From Promethearchaeota archaeon (lineage in GTDB: Archaea; Asgardarchaeota; Lokiarchaeia; Sigyniarchaeales; SOKP01), in the NCBI GenBank assembly GCA_019058295.1, contig JAHPZI010000004.1:1-44743 (forward strand): a stretch of 44,743 nt of DNA, read 5' to 3'. Below, piece after piece: positions 33,792-41,614 of the stretch. The notes beneath the pieces were generated by a model, which searched no databases, was not told the DNA's origin, and saw only the letters and a list, made by a program, of their open reading frames with translations. The translations under genes were made by a program, and so were the position numbers. Numbering within the stretch: position 1 is the stretch's first letter; the number at the start of each line of letters is the position of its first letter.

Positions 33792-34958
33792 TTATTTAAT
33801 CGTCTTATGACATGCGGGACAAATTTTATACTCATTAGTTATCATCTTATAACAATGTGGGCATAAAATAAATTTAAGTTCTTCATCCTTTATTGTTTCT
33901 TTAATATCTTCGGTTTTGGGTGTATCAATTTGATTAACATCAGATACTCCATTAGAGATTCCCAATACATTTTCTGCTTGAATCACCTGTGGAACTTCCT
34001 GTGATTCATGACTTTTTAAATAATCTTGAATATCTAAAATTTCTACTCGAATATCACGTTGCATTGCCTTAGTAAACTTAATTTTTTCAATATATTCTCT
34101 GTCAAGTTTTATTAAATTATAACAATTAAAACACCTAAAGACGTGAGATATTCCTATCGAGGTTTCTGGAGCCCATTGTGCCCAACAAGTCCTATGAGCT
34201 GTAGTTCCACATTTTTTGCACTTCAAGAGATCTGTTGCATCTTTTTCAAAACAAATAGAACAAGTATCGCTTTTTTTTACTTCAGCTAAATCTTCTGCCA
34301 GGTTTATGTAAAATAAATGGCTATCTGCGGGAATTATATATTTTCCATCCTCCACTGAGCTTTTCTTAATCTTTTTCTTTACTGCTAATCTCTCTGATAA
34401 TTGAGGTAATTCATTAAGCTTTTTTACATAAAAAATGTCCCCATTACACTGTTCCACCAATTTCTGTAATTTTTCGTCTTCTTCAGTATCTTTTATTTTA
34501 ATTCTAATAATATCAATAAATAATGGCATGTCTTTGACTTGGGAGATCAAATTTTGAAGAACAGGTAAATATACTGGGGCAATTTTTGGTGTGCCTGCAT
34601 CTGAAAATACAATTAACCGAAAAGCTTTTTCACCAATAATTTTAAAAGCTTGAATAATAAACGAAATTCCCACAAAAATACCTCCTCCGATATTTCCACC
34701 AATAATAACGGGTTCTAATGACTTTAATGTTAATAGAATATGTTCGGAATTTAAGGTAAAATCTTCAAGATAATTTGGGCCGTTTTCTTCAAAAAAAGAC
34801 ACATTATATCTACTACTCGGGTCAATCGAAGTTTTTACTTCACAAAAACGCTCTATTGCTTCATAAATAAAAGGCATTTCTGTTATATTTGGAGTAAGCG
34901 CATTCAAGAATAATGTATCTTCTGATCTCGTATACGAGCTAGAATCAAAAATCTCCAA
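33792..34958 (-). CDS. vWA domain + PHD/RING-like zinc finger + C-terminal zinc ribbon protein
   Basis: Residues about 15-165 resemble the von Willebrand A domain of Rpn10 and of TFIIH p44/Ssl1: an IYEAIERFCEVKTSIDPSSR helix, a FRLIVFSDAGTP strand, and later FIDIIRIKIKD; the usual D-x-S-x-S metal site is not present. A treble-clef finger follows with spacing C-x2-C-x10-C-x2-C-x4-H-x2-C-x18-C-x2-C (CSIC, CKKCGTTAHRTC, CFNC), a C4HC3 pattern of the PHD/RING-variant type. The protein ends with a zinc ribbon, CPHC and CPAC. The architecture vWA then zinc fingers recalls p44/Ssl1. It heads a two-gene unit with the deacetylase. Confidence 0.65.
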   Translation of the reverse strand: MEIFDSSSYTRSEDTLFLNALTPNITEMPFIYEAIERFCEVKTSIDPSSRYNVSFFEENGPNYLEDFTLNSEHILLTLKSLEPVIIGGNIGGGIFVGISFIIQAFKIIGEKAFRLIVFSDAGTPKIAPVYLPVLQNLISQVKDMPLFIDIIRIKIKDTEEDEKLQKLVEQCNGDIFYVKKLNELPQLSERLAVKKKIKKSSVEDGKYIIPADSHLFYINLAEDLAEVKKSDTCSICFEKDATDLLKCKKCGTTAHRTCWAQWAPETSIGISHVFRCFNCYNLIKLDREYIEKIKFTKAMQRDIRVEILDIQDYLKSHESQEVPQVIQAENVLGISNGVSDVNQIDTPKTEDIKETIKDEELKFILCPHCYKMITNEYKICPACHKTIK

Positions 34959-35162
34959 TTACCTCTATTTTTTTTAAGTATATTTTGTTAAGAAATTCTA
35001 TTATGATTAATAATATCCTAATATTGTTTCTTTTTTTAATTTTTTATTTATTTTTTGAAAGTATGAGTGAAATAATGGTAGGATTAAATACAAAAGATTA
35101 AATTATTTAAATATTATAAAAGAAATAAAGATTCAATAATAACTATTCTTCTACAGCAAATA

Positions 35163-35717
35163 ATGAGTATTAGATTCAAAAAATTTTTATTACGGGCAGG
35201 AAAGGAGAGTGAATTTAAACCACTTAAAAATGCCTTACTTAATTATTTAATGAAGGACGCCGAAAACAAATATAAAAATTATCCTCGTCTTTTAGAACTT
35301 ATGAAAGCTTATTGGCCCAATTATGAACATCGTTTCATGATCGCTAACCTTTTAAAAGATCATCATGAAGAAATATTTTATTTTTATCTAACTACAATCT
35401 TTCCTTTTAGAAAGGGGGGTTTATCACTTGAAGATCCTGAAGCACCAACCACCGTTGATTTTAAATGTGTCTATAAATATCGCTATAATCAAAAGGAAAT
35501 TGCTGTAGTTGAAGAAGTTATGAAGGAACTGAAGATTCAAGATAAAGTTGAGGGAATTCTAAAAAGAGTTTTAATTTTTGCTGTAAGTTCTCTTGCCCCA
35601 ATGGTTGAGCAAATCTTCACAAGGCCTTTTGCGTTTCAATTTGCTAATATTGACGCAAACCAATTCAACAATGGAGAATATGAAGTTATAGCTACCATAT
35701 CTGCTAGAGAACAATAA
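35163..35717 (+). CDS. Helical protein of unknown function
   Basis: The 184-residue protein starts with a basic MSIRFKKFLLRAGKESEFK and has a helical middle part (about 15-85) rich in Tyr/Lys/Glu. A VDFKCVYKYRY strand and a longer helical C-terminal part follow, with APMVEQIFTRPFAFQF and a final strand. I recognise no family and no catalytic motif. Presumed soluble. It lies between the zinc-finger protein and the carbamoyltransferase and is transcribed away from the former, without clear partners. Confidence 0.6.
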   Translation: MSIRFKKFLLRAGKESEFKPLKNALLNYLMKDAENKYKNYPRLLELMKAYWPNYEHRFMIANLLKDHHEEIFYFYLTTIFPFRKGGLSLEDPEAPTTVDFKCVYKYRYNQKEIAVVEEVMKELKIQDKVEGILKRVLIFAVSSLAPMVEQIFTRPFAFQFANIDANQFNNGEYEVIATISAREQ

Positions 35718-35731
35718 TTAGAGATTCTTAA

Positions 35732-35748
35732 TTTTTTAGTTTTTTTTT
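35732..35748 (+). terminator. T-tract terminator between convergent genes
   Basis: ATTTTTTAGTTTTTTTTTAT directly follows the unknown helical protein gene, with the stop only 14 bp before. A T-tract is the main archaeal termination signal. Confidence 0.5.
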
Positions 35749-36760
35749 ATTTCTCTTTAAGTAAATAATATAGAAGTGCCTTAGCTGTATAGAGACGATT
35801 TTCTGCTTGATCATAGACGATAGAATGTTTTCCATCAATAACAGCGTCGTCTGCTACAATGTTTCGTCTAATAGGTAAACAATGCATTAGAATTGAATCA
35901 TTCTGAGTATTTTCTAAATATTTTTCTTGAATTTTCCAACTATCTCTATAAGGTACTCTTAAAGGCTTTTCTGCTTTCGCATTTCCATATTCCTTTATTG
36001 AGCCCCAGCTTTTAATGTAGACTACATCAGCATCTTTATAAGAATCCTCAATATCATTTGAAAATTCAAGGGATCCCCCTGATTCATTCGCATTTTTATG
36101 TGCTATATTTAAGATTTCATCATCTAATTCATAATTTTTTGGATGAGCTAAAGTCACATTCATTCCATATCGAGTAGTTATAAGCAAAATAGAGTTTGGA
36201 ACACTTAATGGCAAAGGATTTGGATGATAAGCCCATGAAATCACGACTTTCTTTCCTTTAAATTCTTTCTTTTTCTCTTTTATTGTAAAGATATCTGTAA
36301 GTGCCTGGAGAGGATGGAATTGATCATCTTCAAAATTAATAATAGGAACAGGAGCCCATTTCGCAAATTCACGAAGAACTTTATTTCCTTCTTTATAAAC
36401 CCAATTTACAGAATTAGGGAATAGTCGAATCCCAATTGTGTCGTAATATCTTGATAAAACTATCGCTGTGTCTTTTACAGACTCAGACTTATAGCCTATC
36501 CAAGAATCTTTAATGCTGTTAAAAGTTGGTTGCATACCTAATTGATACGCTGCTACTTGAGTCGAATTTCTTGTTCTAGTTGAGGGATTATAGAAAAACA
36601 TGCAAATTGATTTTCCATCTAAGGAATTTCTATACTTTTTTGGATTTAATTTCACATCTTTGGTTAAATTTAATAATTCATCCAATTGCTCTTTATCCCA
36701 ATCTTGAGTACTAATAAAATCATTTTTCTTTACTTTTTTTAAAGCCATTAATCGACACAA
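35747..36760 (-). CDS. Ornithine/N-acylornithine carbamoyltransferase-family protein
   Basis: The 337-residue protein has the carbamoyl-phosphate site NPSTRTRNS, the HPLQALTD motif and HCLPIRRNIVADDAVIDG. The HCLPxRRNV/I form is characteristic of N-acetyl- and N-succinylornithine carbamoyltransferases and of YgeW-like enzymes, rather than standard ArgF (HCLP without RR). It therefore probably uses an acylated ornithine or a related substrate. Initiation is at TTG in the given coordinates; ATG four codons on (36748) is equally possible. No other arginine-biosynthesis gene adjoins it. Confidence 0.75.
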   Translation of the reverse strand: MCRLMALKKVKKNDFISTQDWDKEQLDELLNLTKDVKLNPKKYRNSLDGKSICMFFYNPSTRTRNSTQVAAYQLGMQPTFNSIKDSWIGYKSESVKDTAIVLSRYYDTIGIRLFPNSVNWVYKEGNKVLREFAKWAPVPIINFEDDQFHPLQALTDIFTIKEKKKEFKGKKVVISWAYHPNPLPLSVPNSILLITTRYGMNVTLAHPKNYELDDEILNIAHKNANESGGSLEFSNDIEDSYKDADVVYIKSWGSIKEYGNAKAEKPLRVPYRDSWKIQEKYLENTQNDSILMHCLPIRRNIVADDAVIDGKHSIVYDQAENRLYTAKALLYYLLKEK

Positions 36761-36895
36761 TTTTTTTGGTGATTGATAAATCTGAGAAATTGTAGAGTTA
36801 TTTTTAGTTTATATAAACGAAATAAAAATAAGTTATAGAGATCTTTATTTAAGAATATTTTGTTTTCAAGGTCTAAAAAGAATACTTACTTAAAT

Positions 36896-37321
36896 TTACT
36901 TACTTAAATATTGTCCCAAATCCATTAATTCATCTTTTCGCTTAACTTGAATTTTACTTTTTATCCCTTTTGCTTGTCGTTCTAGGTAAACAATTATATC
37001 TAATGGAATTCTTCTAGGAACTCCTCCTTGTCTTGAAATAATTGCTAATAAATAATCTATATTTTGTACCACTTCTGGACTTACTAACTCATTAAAAATC
37101 TTTTGATAAATTTGAGGTTCTTTCTCTTTTAAATTAATCAAATGATTATATGCTTCAGGCATCAATACAATTTTTAATAAATAATCAACTTTTTCCCAAA
37201 GGTCTGAGAATCTATCTTGAGAAGCTTGTTTTCTTTTTTGTGCTTCCATAAGCGCTTTCATTTTTTTCATTCGAATTTTGTCTAATTCGTGTTGTTCATT
37301 TTCTTTACCTTCTTGATTCAT
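36896..37321 (-). CDS. PDCD5/TFAR19-family DNA-binding protein
   Basis: The 141-residue protein matches the archaeal/eukaryotic PDCD5 family. A charged helix (HELDKIRMKKMKALMEAQKRK) leads into a core helical bundle (ILPEA-like segment VLMPEAYNHLINLKEKEPQI), then RQGGVPRRIPLDII and KSKIQVKRKDELMDLGQYL at the C-terminus. Archaeal members bind double-stranded DNA without known sequence specificity; the eukaryotic homolog is programmed cell death protein 5. Its gene ends 22 bp after the oxidoreductase start region on the same strand. Start fits a short charged N-terminus. Confidence 0.88.
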   Translation of the reverse strand: MNQEGKENEQHELDKIRMKKMKALMEAQKRKQASQDRFSDLWEKVDYLLKIVLMPEAYNHLINLKEKEPQIYQKIFNELVSPEVVQNIDYLLAIISRQGGVPRRIPLDIIVYLERQAKGIKSKIQVKRKDELMDLGQYLSK

Positions 37322-37343
37322 AATTCTTTTATCACCTGATCAT

Positions 37344-38261
37344 TTAATTATTAACGATTTTTAAAGCAATTTCCAAAGCTCTTATACCATCTTCTAGTGT
37401 TACAAGAGGTTCTTTATCGTAGAGAAAATTATTAATTTCTCTTCTAAGAGGTTCGTCTGCCCTCAATGGGGTATATGAAATTCGTTTAGTAATAGGGAAT
37501 TCTCCATCTAAATCTATTCCTGTATCTATTTCAATTGTTTGAGAAATAAAATCTACAATTATTCCACCTGAAACGCCATTAACGTACATTTTTCTAAATT
37601 TTGAAGGAGTAAGCCAGTTCGATTCTATATGTCCTATTGAGCTTCCAAAATCTAATACTATAAACGCAGCATCAGCGTGTATCTCATCTTTATAACATTT
37701 TTTTACTCCAAACGCATCTATAAAATTTTCTTTGCCTAAGATCCTCTCTTGTAAATAAATATCATGTATTGATAAATCTAATATAACTCCCATTTGCCAC
37801 TCCCTTTTGGGATATAATCCAATTCTCCTTGAGGTAATTGAAAATACATCACCAATTTTAGGTAAATGCTCCAAAAGTTTTTCAAAAACAGGATTATAAA
37901 GTTCTATAAAGGCGGGTAAAATTTTAATACTATGTTCATACTCCAAGAAAGCTTTTAAATCTTCGATATTTAATGCCATTGGTTTTTCCATTAGAATGTC
38001 AATTCCAGCCGATGCAAATTTTTTTGATATAGAAGGTATAAATTTAGGCGGGGTTACAATGCTAACTGCGTCAATTTCTTCATTTTTTATCAAATCATCC
38101 ACATTTGTATATGTATTTATATCATATTGATTAGCAACTTGCTCCAATTTTGCCTTATCGATATCACAAACGCAAACTAAATTTGAAAGCTCGTAAAGAT
38201 TTCTTATATGCGCCCGTCCAAACCAACCAGCACCAACAACGGCTGTGTTCTTTTTTTTCAT
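37344..38261 (-). CDS. Gfo/Idh/MocA-family oxidoreductase
   Basis: The 305-residue protein starts with a Rossmann GAGWFGRAHIRNL loop, followed by the family's VSIVTPPKFIP and ILMEKPMALN (the E-K-P motif with catalytic Lys). The second half has the beta-sheet substrate domain, ending in a GIRALEIALKIV helix. It oxidises or reduces a sugar, inositol or sugar-nucleotide with NAD(P). The substrate is not identifiable. PDCD5 follows it on the same strand with a 22-bp gap. Confidence 0.85.
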   Translation of the reverse strand: MKKKNTAVVGAGWFGRAHIRNLYELSNLVCVCDIDKAKLEQVANQYDINTYTNVDDLIKNEEIDAVSIVTPPKFIPSISKKFASAGIDILMEKPMALNIEDLKAFLEYEHSIKILPAFIELYNPVFEKLLEHLPKIGDVFSITSRRIGLYPKREWQMGVILDLSIHDIYLQERILGKENFIDAFGVKKCYKDEIHADAAFIVLDFGSSIGHIESNWLTPSKFRKMYVNGVSGGIIVDFISQTIEIDTGIDLDGEFPITKRISYTPLRADEPLRREINNFLYDKEPLVTLEDGIRALEIALKIVNN

Positions 38262-38391
38262 TTAATTCTTTTTTCTTTTAACTTTATAGTTAAGAATAAT
38301 GAAATTAAAATAATAATTTTTTTGAAGTTAAATGTAGAAATTAATTAAAGTCTATAAAGAAAAATAAAATGGTCCCCTCTCCCGGCCTCGT

Positions 38392-38421
38392 TCCGCCGTC
38401 GTTCCGTTTTGGACCGACGCA
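38392..38421 (-). other. Putative T-loop intron of tRNA-Tyr (borders approximate)
   Basis: About 30 nt separate the two T-stem strands beyond the 7-nt loop allowance. The insert forms a 9-bp hairpin with one mismatch (CGTCGGTCC with GGAACGACG) and is far GC-richer than its surroundings. The exact splice points are uncertain by a few nucleotides. Confidence 0.55.
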
Positions 38422-38438
38422 TCCGGGGGCCGCTCGGT

Positions 38439-38491
38439 TTTTGCTGGCTGACGTAACTTCATAGGTACAAAACCTTAGTACGCGATTTCAT
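38439..38491 (-). other. 37/38 intron of tRNA-Tyr
   Basis: Fifty-three nt lie between G37 and A38 in the anticodon loop; removal joins a perfect CTCGG/CCGAG stem with the GTA anticodon. Confidence 0.75.
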
Positions 38492-38521
38492 CTACAGCCG
38501 AGCGCTCTACCAGTCTGAGCT

Positions 38522-38549
38522 TACCTCTTTAAAGGGTATCCCTTTAAAT
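38522..38549 (-). other. Insertion between tRNA-Tyr positions 8 and 9
   Basis: Twenty-eight nt separate T8 from A9. The insert contains a perfect TTTAAAGGG/CCCTTTAAA hairpin with a 3-nt loop, and the flanking CCTCT and AGAGG can pair around it, so the precursor has a bulged helix that a splicing endonuclease could recognise. Border may shift by 1 nt. Confidence 0.65.
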
Positions 38550-38785
38550 AAGAGGGGCTATTTATAGAGGGGCTTTTTTATAATTATCTAGTTCTTTAAT
38601 TTATATATTTTTTACGATTTTAAGCAAGAATCAATGAAGTGTAAAAAAAAATCTTTTTTTAAATAGTTTTTTGGTAATAAAAAAATGAAAAATTAGTATA
38701 ATTTATGAATTCCAAACCTTTTTATAAAATTATTAAAATCTTTTTATTAAATTATAAAAATATTTATATTTGAGATGATAGAAAT

Positions 38786-39295
38786 TTGCGTGAAGAAAAT
38801 GACTATGGGGACGCCATAGAGACATATAAAAATGATGAATATGTTATTATTGAACCATGGGGTCGAAGTATAGATCATTTACGATTAACTATTATCGGTA
38901 AAAAAGGAACCCCCTATGCTGATGGAAAATTTGTATTCGAAATTAAGTTCCCAGAAAATTATCCCTTCGCACCTCCATATGCCTATGCTGTAACTCTTAT
39001 GTGGCATCCTAACATTGATTCTAGTATCCCACCTGGCAAACTTAACATTTGTTTGGACTTAATTAATCCCGATCTCGTAGGTAAAGTTGATGCGAGTACT
39101 GGTGCATCAGGTTGGACACCATCAAAAACTTTAATTAATATTATTGAGGCTCTCAAGGGGATGATGCATTATGAAGCTCCATTTTTCAACCCTGGAGATC
39201 CACTGAATCACGAAGCAGGAGAAGAATATTTTAGGAATCTAAAGAAGTTTGAATCTAAAGCAAAAAAATGGACTCAAAAGTACGCAATGGATTAA
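38786..39295 (+). CDS. Ubiquitin-conjugating enzyme E2
   Basis: The 169-residue protein is a canonical UBC fold. GTPYADGKFVFEIKFPENYP and FAPP (residues 41-64) match the E2 beta-sheet signature, HPN is at 74-76 and the catalytic Cys is 89 in KLNICLDLI. The downstream helix has the W-x-P-S-x-T-L pattern (WTPSKTL). It receives an activated ubiquitin-like protein from the E1 on its Cys and passes it on. The E1 lies 0.7 kb away on the opposite strand. Start is TTG with a preceding GAGATGATAG leader. The 3' end lies in a 30-bp tandem duplication. No dedicated RING gene adjoins it. Confidence 0.93.
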   Translation: MREENDYGDAIETYKNDEYVIIEPWGRSIDHLRLTIIGKKGTPYADGKFVFEIKFPENYPFAPPYAYAVTLMWHPNIDSSIPPGKLNICLDLINPDLVGKVDASTGASGWTPSKTLINIIEALKGMMHYEAPFFNPGDPLNHEAGEEYFRNLKKFESKAKKWTQKYAMD

Positions 39296-39340
39296 CCCAT
39301 TATAAATTTCTACGCAATGGATTAACCCATTATTTATTTC
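39281..39340 (+). repeat. 30-bp tandem duplication at the E2 3' end
   Basis: Two consecutive 30-bp units starting TACGCAATGGATTAACCCAT differ at two positions. The first contains the last codons and stop of the E2 gene. A slip-mispairing event is likely. The copy has no effect on the protein. Confidence 0.85.
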
Positions 39341-39395
39341 TTTTTAAATTAATGATACAATTCATATTTTAATCATTTTTTTATTGAAATTATAA

Positions 39396-40004
39396 ATGAT
39401 CTCTTTTAAAAAAAAAAAAGTAATTATATTTGACTTAGATGGAACTATTGTAAGGTTACCTGTTAATTGGGATCATTTAAAGAAACTTTTAACCAAAAGA
39501 TATAATGATGTTTATGGTGAAACTTGTGAATTTGTACATATTACTGCTTGCCTCGATCAGGTTGTAGATAAAGATGATGAAGCAGAATTACAGAATTTTT
39601 TTAATATGCTTGAAGACTACGAGATGAAAACGATAAAAGACAATGAAACTATTAAAGAAACCATTTTTTTTATTAAGAATATACACATGTTTAAAGTCCC
39701 TAATGATATTAAATTAGCAGTATTATCCTTAAACACAAGAAAAACGATTATTGGATCTTTAAAATTAGCAGGAATTTATGAAAAGATAGATCATATTATA
39801 GGAAGAGAGGATGTGAGAAAGTGGAAACCAAATCCAGAAGGATTGTTAAAAATTCGAGATCATTATGGGGTTAAAAAAGAAGAAATAATATATATCGGAG
39901 ATCTCGAAAAAGATGTAATAACTGGTAAAAATGCTGGAATCGAGGCTTATTTAATCGATGAAATAATTAATCTTGTTAATAAAAAGAAAGTAGAAACTAC
40001 ATAA
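39396..40004 (+). CDS. HAD-superfamily hydrolase
   Basis: The 202-residue protein has HAD motif I IIFDLDGTIV (Asp13, Asp15), motif II AVLSLNTR, motif III with Lys (RKWKPNPEGL) and motif IV IYIGDLEKDV. The cap is a small helical insertion after motif I, typical of the phosphoglycolate phosphatase-like group. It hydrolyses a phosphate ester, substrate unknown. It lies downstream of E2 on the same strand by 100 bp and its stop overlaps that of the convergent E1 gene by 8 bp. A role in the modifier pathway is not indicated by sequence. Confidence 0.88.
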   Translation: MISFKKKKVIIFDLDGTIVRLPVNWDHLKKLLTKRYNDVYGETCEFVHITACLDQVVDKDDEAELQNFFNMLEDYEMKTIKDNETIKETIFFIKNIHMFKVPNDIKLAVLSLNTRKTIIGSLKLAGIYEKIDHIIGREDVRKWKPNPEGLLKIRDHYGVKKEEIIYIGDLEKDVITGKNAGIEAYLIDEIINLVNKKKVETT

Positions 40005-41580
40005 ACGTAATTATCACATTATATTTTTTAATTTCCGATGCTTCTTTTGCCTTTCCTAAGGGTGTTATAGAAACAATGTCATTACTTTTAATTTTAAGAG
40101 AATTTAGCTTAATTTTTGGGTCTTTCATTGACGGAATATATGGATTCCAATAAATTTCTTTACTCATAGGATTGGTGATCATCCATAAATCTGGTTCTAA
40201 TTTATGTTCACTAATTTCCATAGCCTCAAAGATATAACCCAAATCTGCATCAAAAGGAACCACAATACGGACATTTTCTTCACCCTCAATTGTGCCGCAC
40301 GCAAGACATTCCTCTCGCTTTGTTATGTCCAGGGCATCAAATTGACCATAAACACCATTATAATTAATATAAGGAGGATCCATCGGAGGGCCAATATTTC
40401 TACCATTCACTCGGAACAATAATTTTAAAGCTTCTTGGGATTCAATACTAGAAATAATGGAACTAACTGTTTGAACTGCAGCAATTTTATTTCCTAATAT
40501 GTTTTCCATTTCTTCAAATTTATAATCCGATCCGAAAGTTTCTTTTATATTATTTTTCCACTCTTGAATTTCTTCTGGTGTCAAAGATTCTCTCTTTTCT
40601 GGTGGTACATTTTCATTAAAAACTCGTTCTCTTAATTTTCTTAATTCTTCTTGAGCTAATTCTTTTAATTTTAATACCTCATCATCGATGTTCAAATCTG
40701 GTTTATGATCATATTTTTTTTCAAATTCTACCTCAGCCTTGATAACGCAATGATTTCGATTTCTTGGCAACCCCTTTAATGTACAAGCTGCTATCAATTT
40801 ATCATCAGCAGGAATAACGGGTACTAAGCATCTATAACAAGGCGTTTGGTCTAATAAATTAGAACTATATTTTTCATCAAATTCAGTTTCAATTCGTTCT
40901 CTTATCCTTTCTTTAACAGGTTCTATTTTTTCCTGTCTTATTTGATAGATTTTTTCTTCTAACTCTTCTATTTCTCTTTCAGCTTTAAAATATTCAGGAT
41001 AATCATCTTCGTTAATAGACCATAATTCTGATTCAACTAATTTATCGATTTCAATTTTTCTGTTTTTATATTGGATTCCTGCTCCTTCGGGAATGACAAT
41101 TTGAACATGACCCTCAAATCCTACAGTTCCTCCCTCAACTATAGGTTTTTTTAACCTTAGGCAGATTTTATTTAAATCTAGTCTAGCGTTGAAATTATCT
41201 AATGCCATAACGACAACATCTGCTTCTTCATAAACGGACATTGGCAATTTCTGAAGTTTCTCAAAATAAAAATCAATATTTATAAAGGGATTCATCTCTT
41301 TCAGCCTCTCTGCGGCAACTTCTGCCTTTGGTCGACCTTCATCTCCAGGTCTAAATAGCATTTGACGAGAGAGGTTTGAAGTTTCTATAGTATCTAAATC
41401 AACTAAGATCAACTTACCTATACCCATTAATGCGAAGTCCTTAGCAATTTCGCAACCAAGTGCTCCGACTCCCACTATCATTATACAACCATTATTAACG
41501 ACATCTTGGTCCCAACCGTCAATTAACTGCTGCCTAGCAAACATCCTAGATTTGAAAATTTCATTCTTTTCAGTAGTCAT
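39997..41580 (-). CDS. Ubiquitin-activating E1-like enzyme with catalytic Cys and ubiquitin-fold domain
   Basis: The 527-residue protein has the adenylation domain signature IVGVGALGCEIAKDFALMG (about 35-53), LVDLDTIETSNLSRQMLF, and ALDNFNARLDLN. Zinc Cys pairs occur at 248/251 (CYRC) and 425/428 (CLAC). Between them lies AACTLKGLPRNRNHCV with Cys266, matching the catalytic-Cys/P-x-x-x-x-H motif of eukaryotic UBA1, UBA2 and UBA3. A helical insertion fills 195-240 and a Cys half-domain 270-360. After the second zinc pair about 90 residues resemble the ubiquitin-fold domain that recruits the E2. This is more like UBA2/UBA3 than bacterial ThiF/MoeB. It is co-oriented with the giant upstream coiled-coil gene, 34 bp apart. 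Confidence 0.9.
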   Translation of the reverse strand: MTTEKNEIFKSRMFARQQLIDGWDQDVVNNGCIMIVGVGALGCEIAKDFALMGIGKLILVDLDTIETSNLSRQMLFRPGDEGRPKAEVAAERLKEMNPFINIDFYFEKLQKLPMSVYEEADVVVMALDNFNARLDLNKICLRLKKPIVEGGTVGFEGHVQIVIPEGAGIQYKNRKIEIDKLVESELWSINEDDYPEYFKAEREIEELEEKIYQIRQEKIEPVKERIRERIETEFDEKYSSNLLDQTPCYRCLVPVIPADDKLIAACTLKGLPRNRNHCVIKAEVEFEKKYDHKPDLNIDDEVLKLKELAQEELRKLRERVFNENVPPEKRESLTPEEIQEWKNNIKETFGSDYKFEEMENILGNKIAAVQTVSSIISSIESQEALKLLFRVNGRNIGPPMDPPYINYNGVYGQFDALDITKREECLACGTIEGEENVRIVVPFDADLGYIFEAMEISEHKLEPDLWMITNPMSKEIYWNPYIPSMKDPKIKLNSLKIKSNDIVSITPLGKAKEASEIKKYNVIITFM

Positions 41581-41614
41581 TTTTAAAACATCAAGATTTT
41601 TTTTTAATAACTTT

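Larger units (their letters stand above)
38373..38557 (-). tRNA. tRNA-Tyr(GTA) interrupted by three insertions
   Basis: Reading the minus strand, acceptor CCCCTCT pairs perfectly with AGAGGGG, D stem GCTC with GAGC, anticodon stem CTCGG with CCGAG and T stem CCCGG with CCGGG, and the variable loop is 5 nt. The anticodon is GTA in the CTGTAGA loop. To reach these pairs, 28 nt must be removed between positions 8 and 9, 53 nt at 37/38 and about 30 nt inside the T loop, leaving a 74-nt tRNA. CCA follows the discriminator A in the DNA. The T loop would read A-T-C-G-A-G-G by the simplest splice, unusual at position 54, so those borders may be off. The acceptor 5' strand is duplicated 15 nt upstream. 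Confidence 0.82.

Noticed and set aside
35003..35101. 32-residue hydrophobic frame starting MINNILILFLFLIFYLFF
   Set aside because: Low-complexity AT-rich sequence readily encodes such strings; no ribosome binding site or family support.
35747..36760. Naming the carbamoyltransferase argF
   Set aside because: HCLPIRRN favours an N-acylornithine or YgeW-type enzyme, and no arginine genes adjoin, so the specific name was not used.
38560..38567. TATAAATA (minus strand) as the tRNA-Tyr promoter
   Set aside because: It is only 3-10 bp from the tRNA 5' end, too close for TATA-directed initiation upstream; a better TATA-like stretch lies near 38599-38610.
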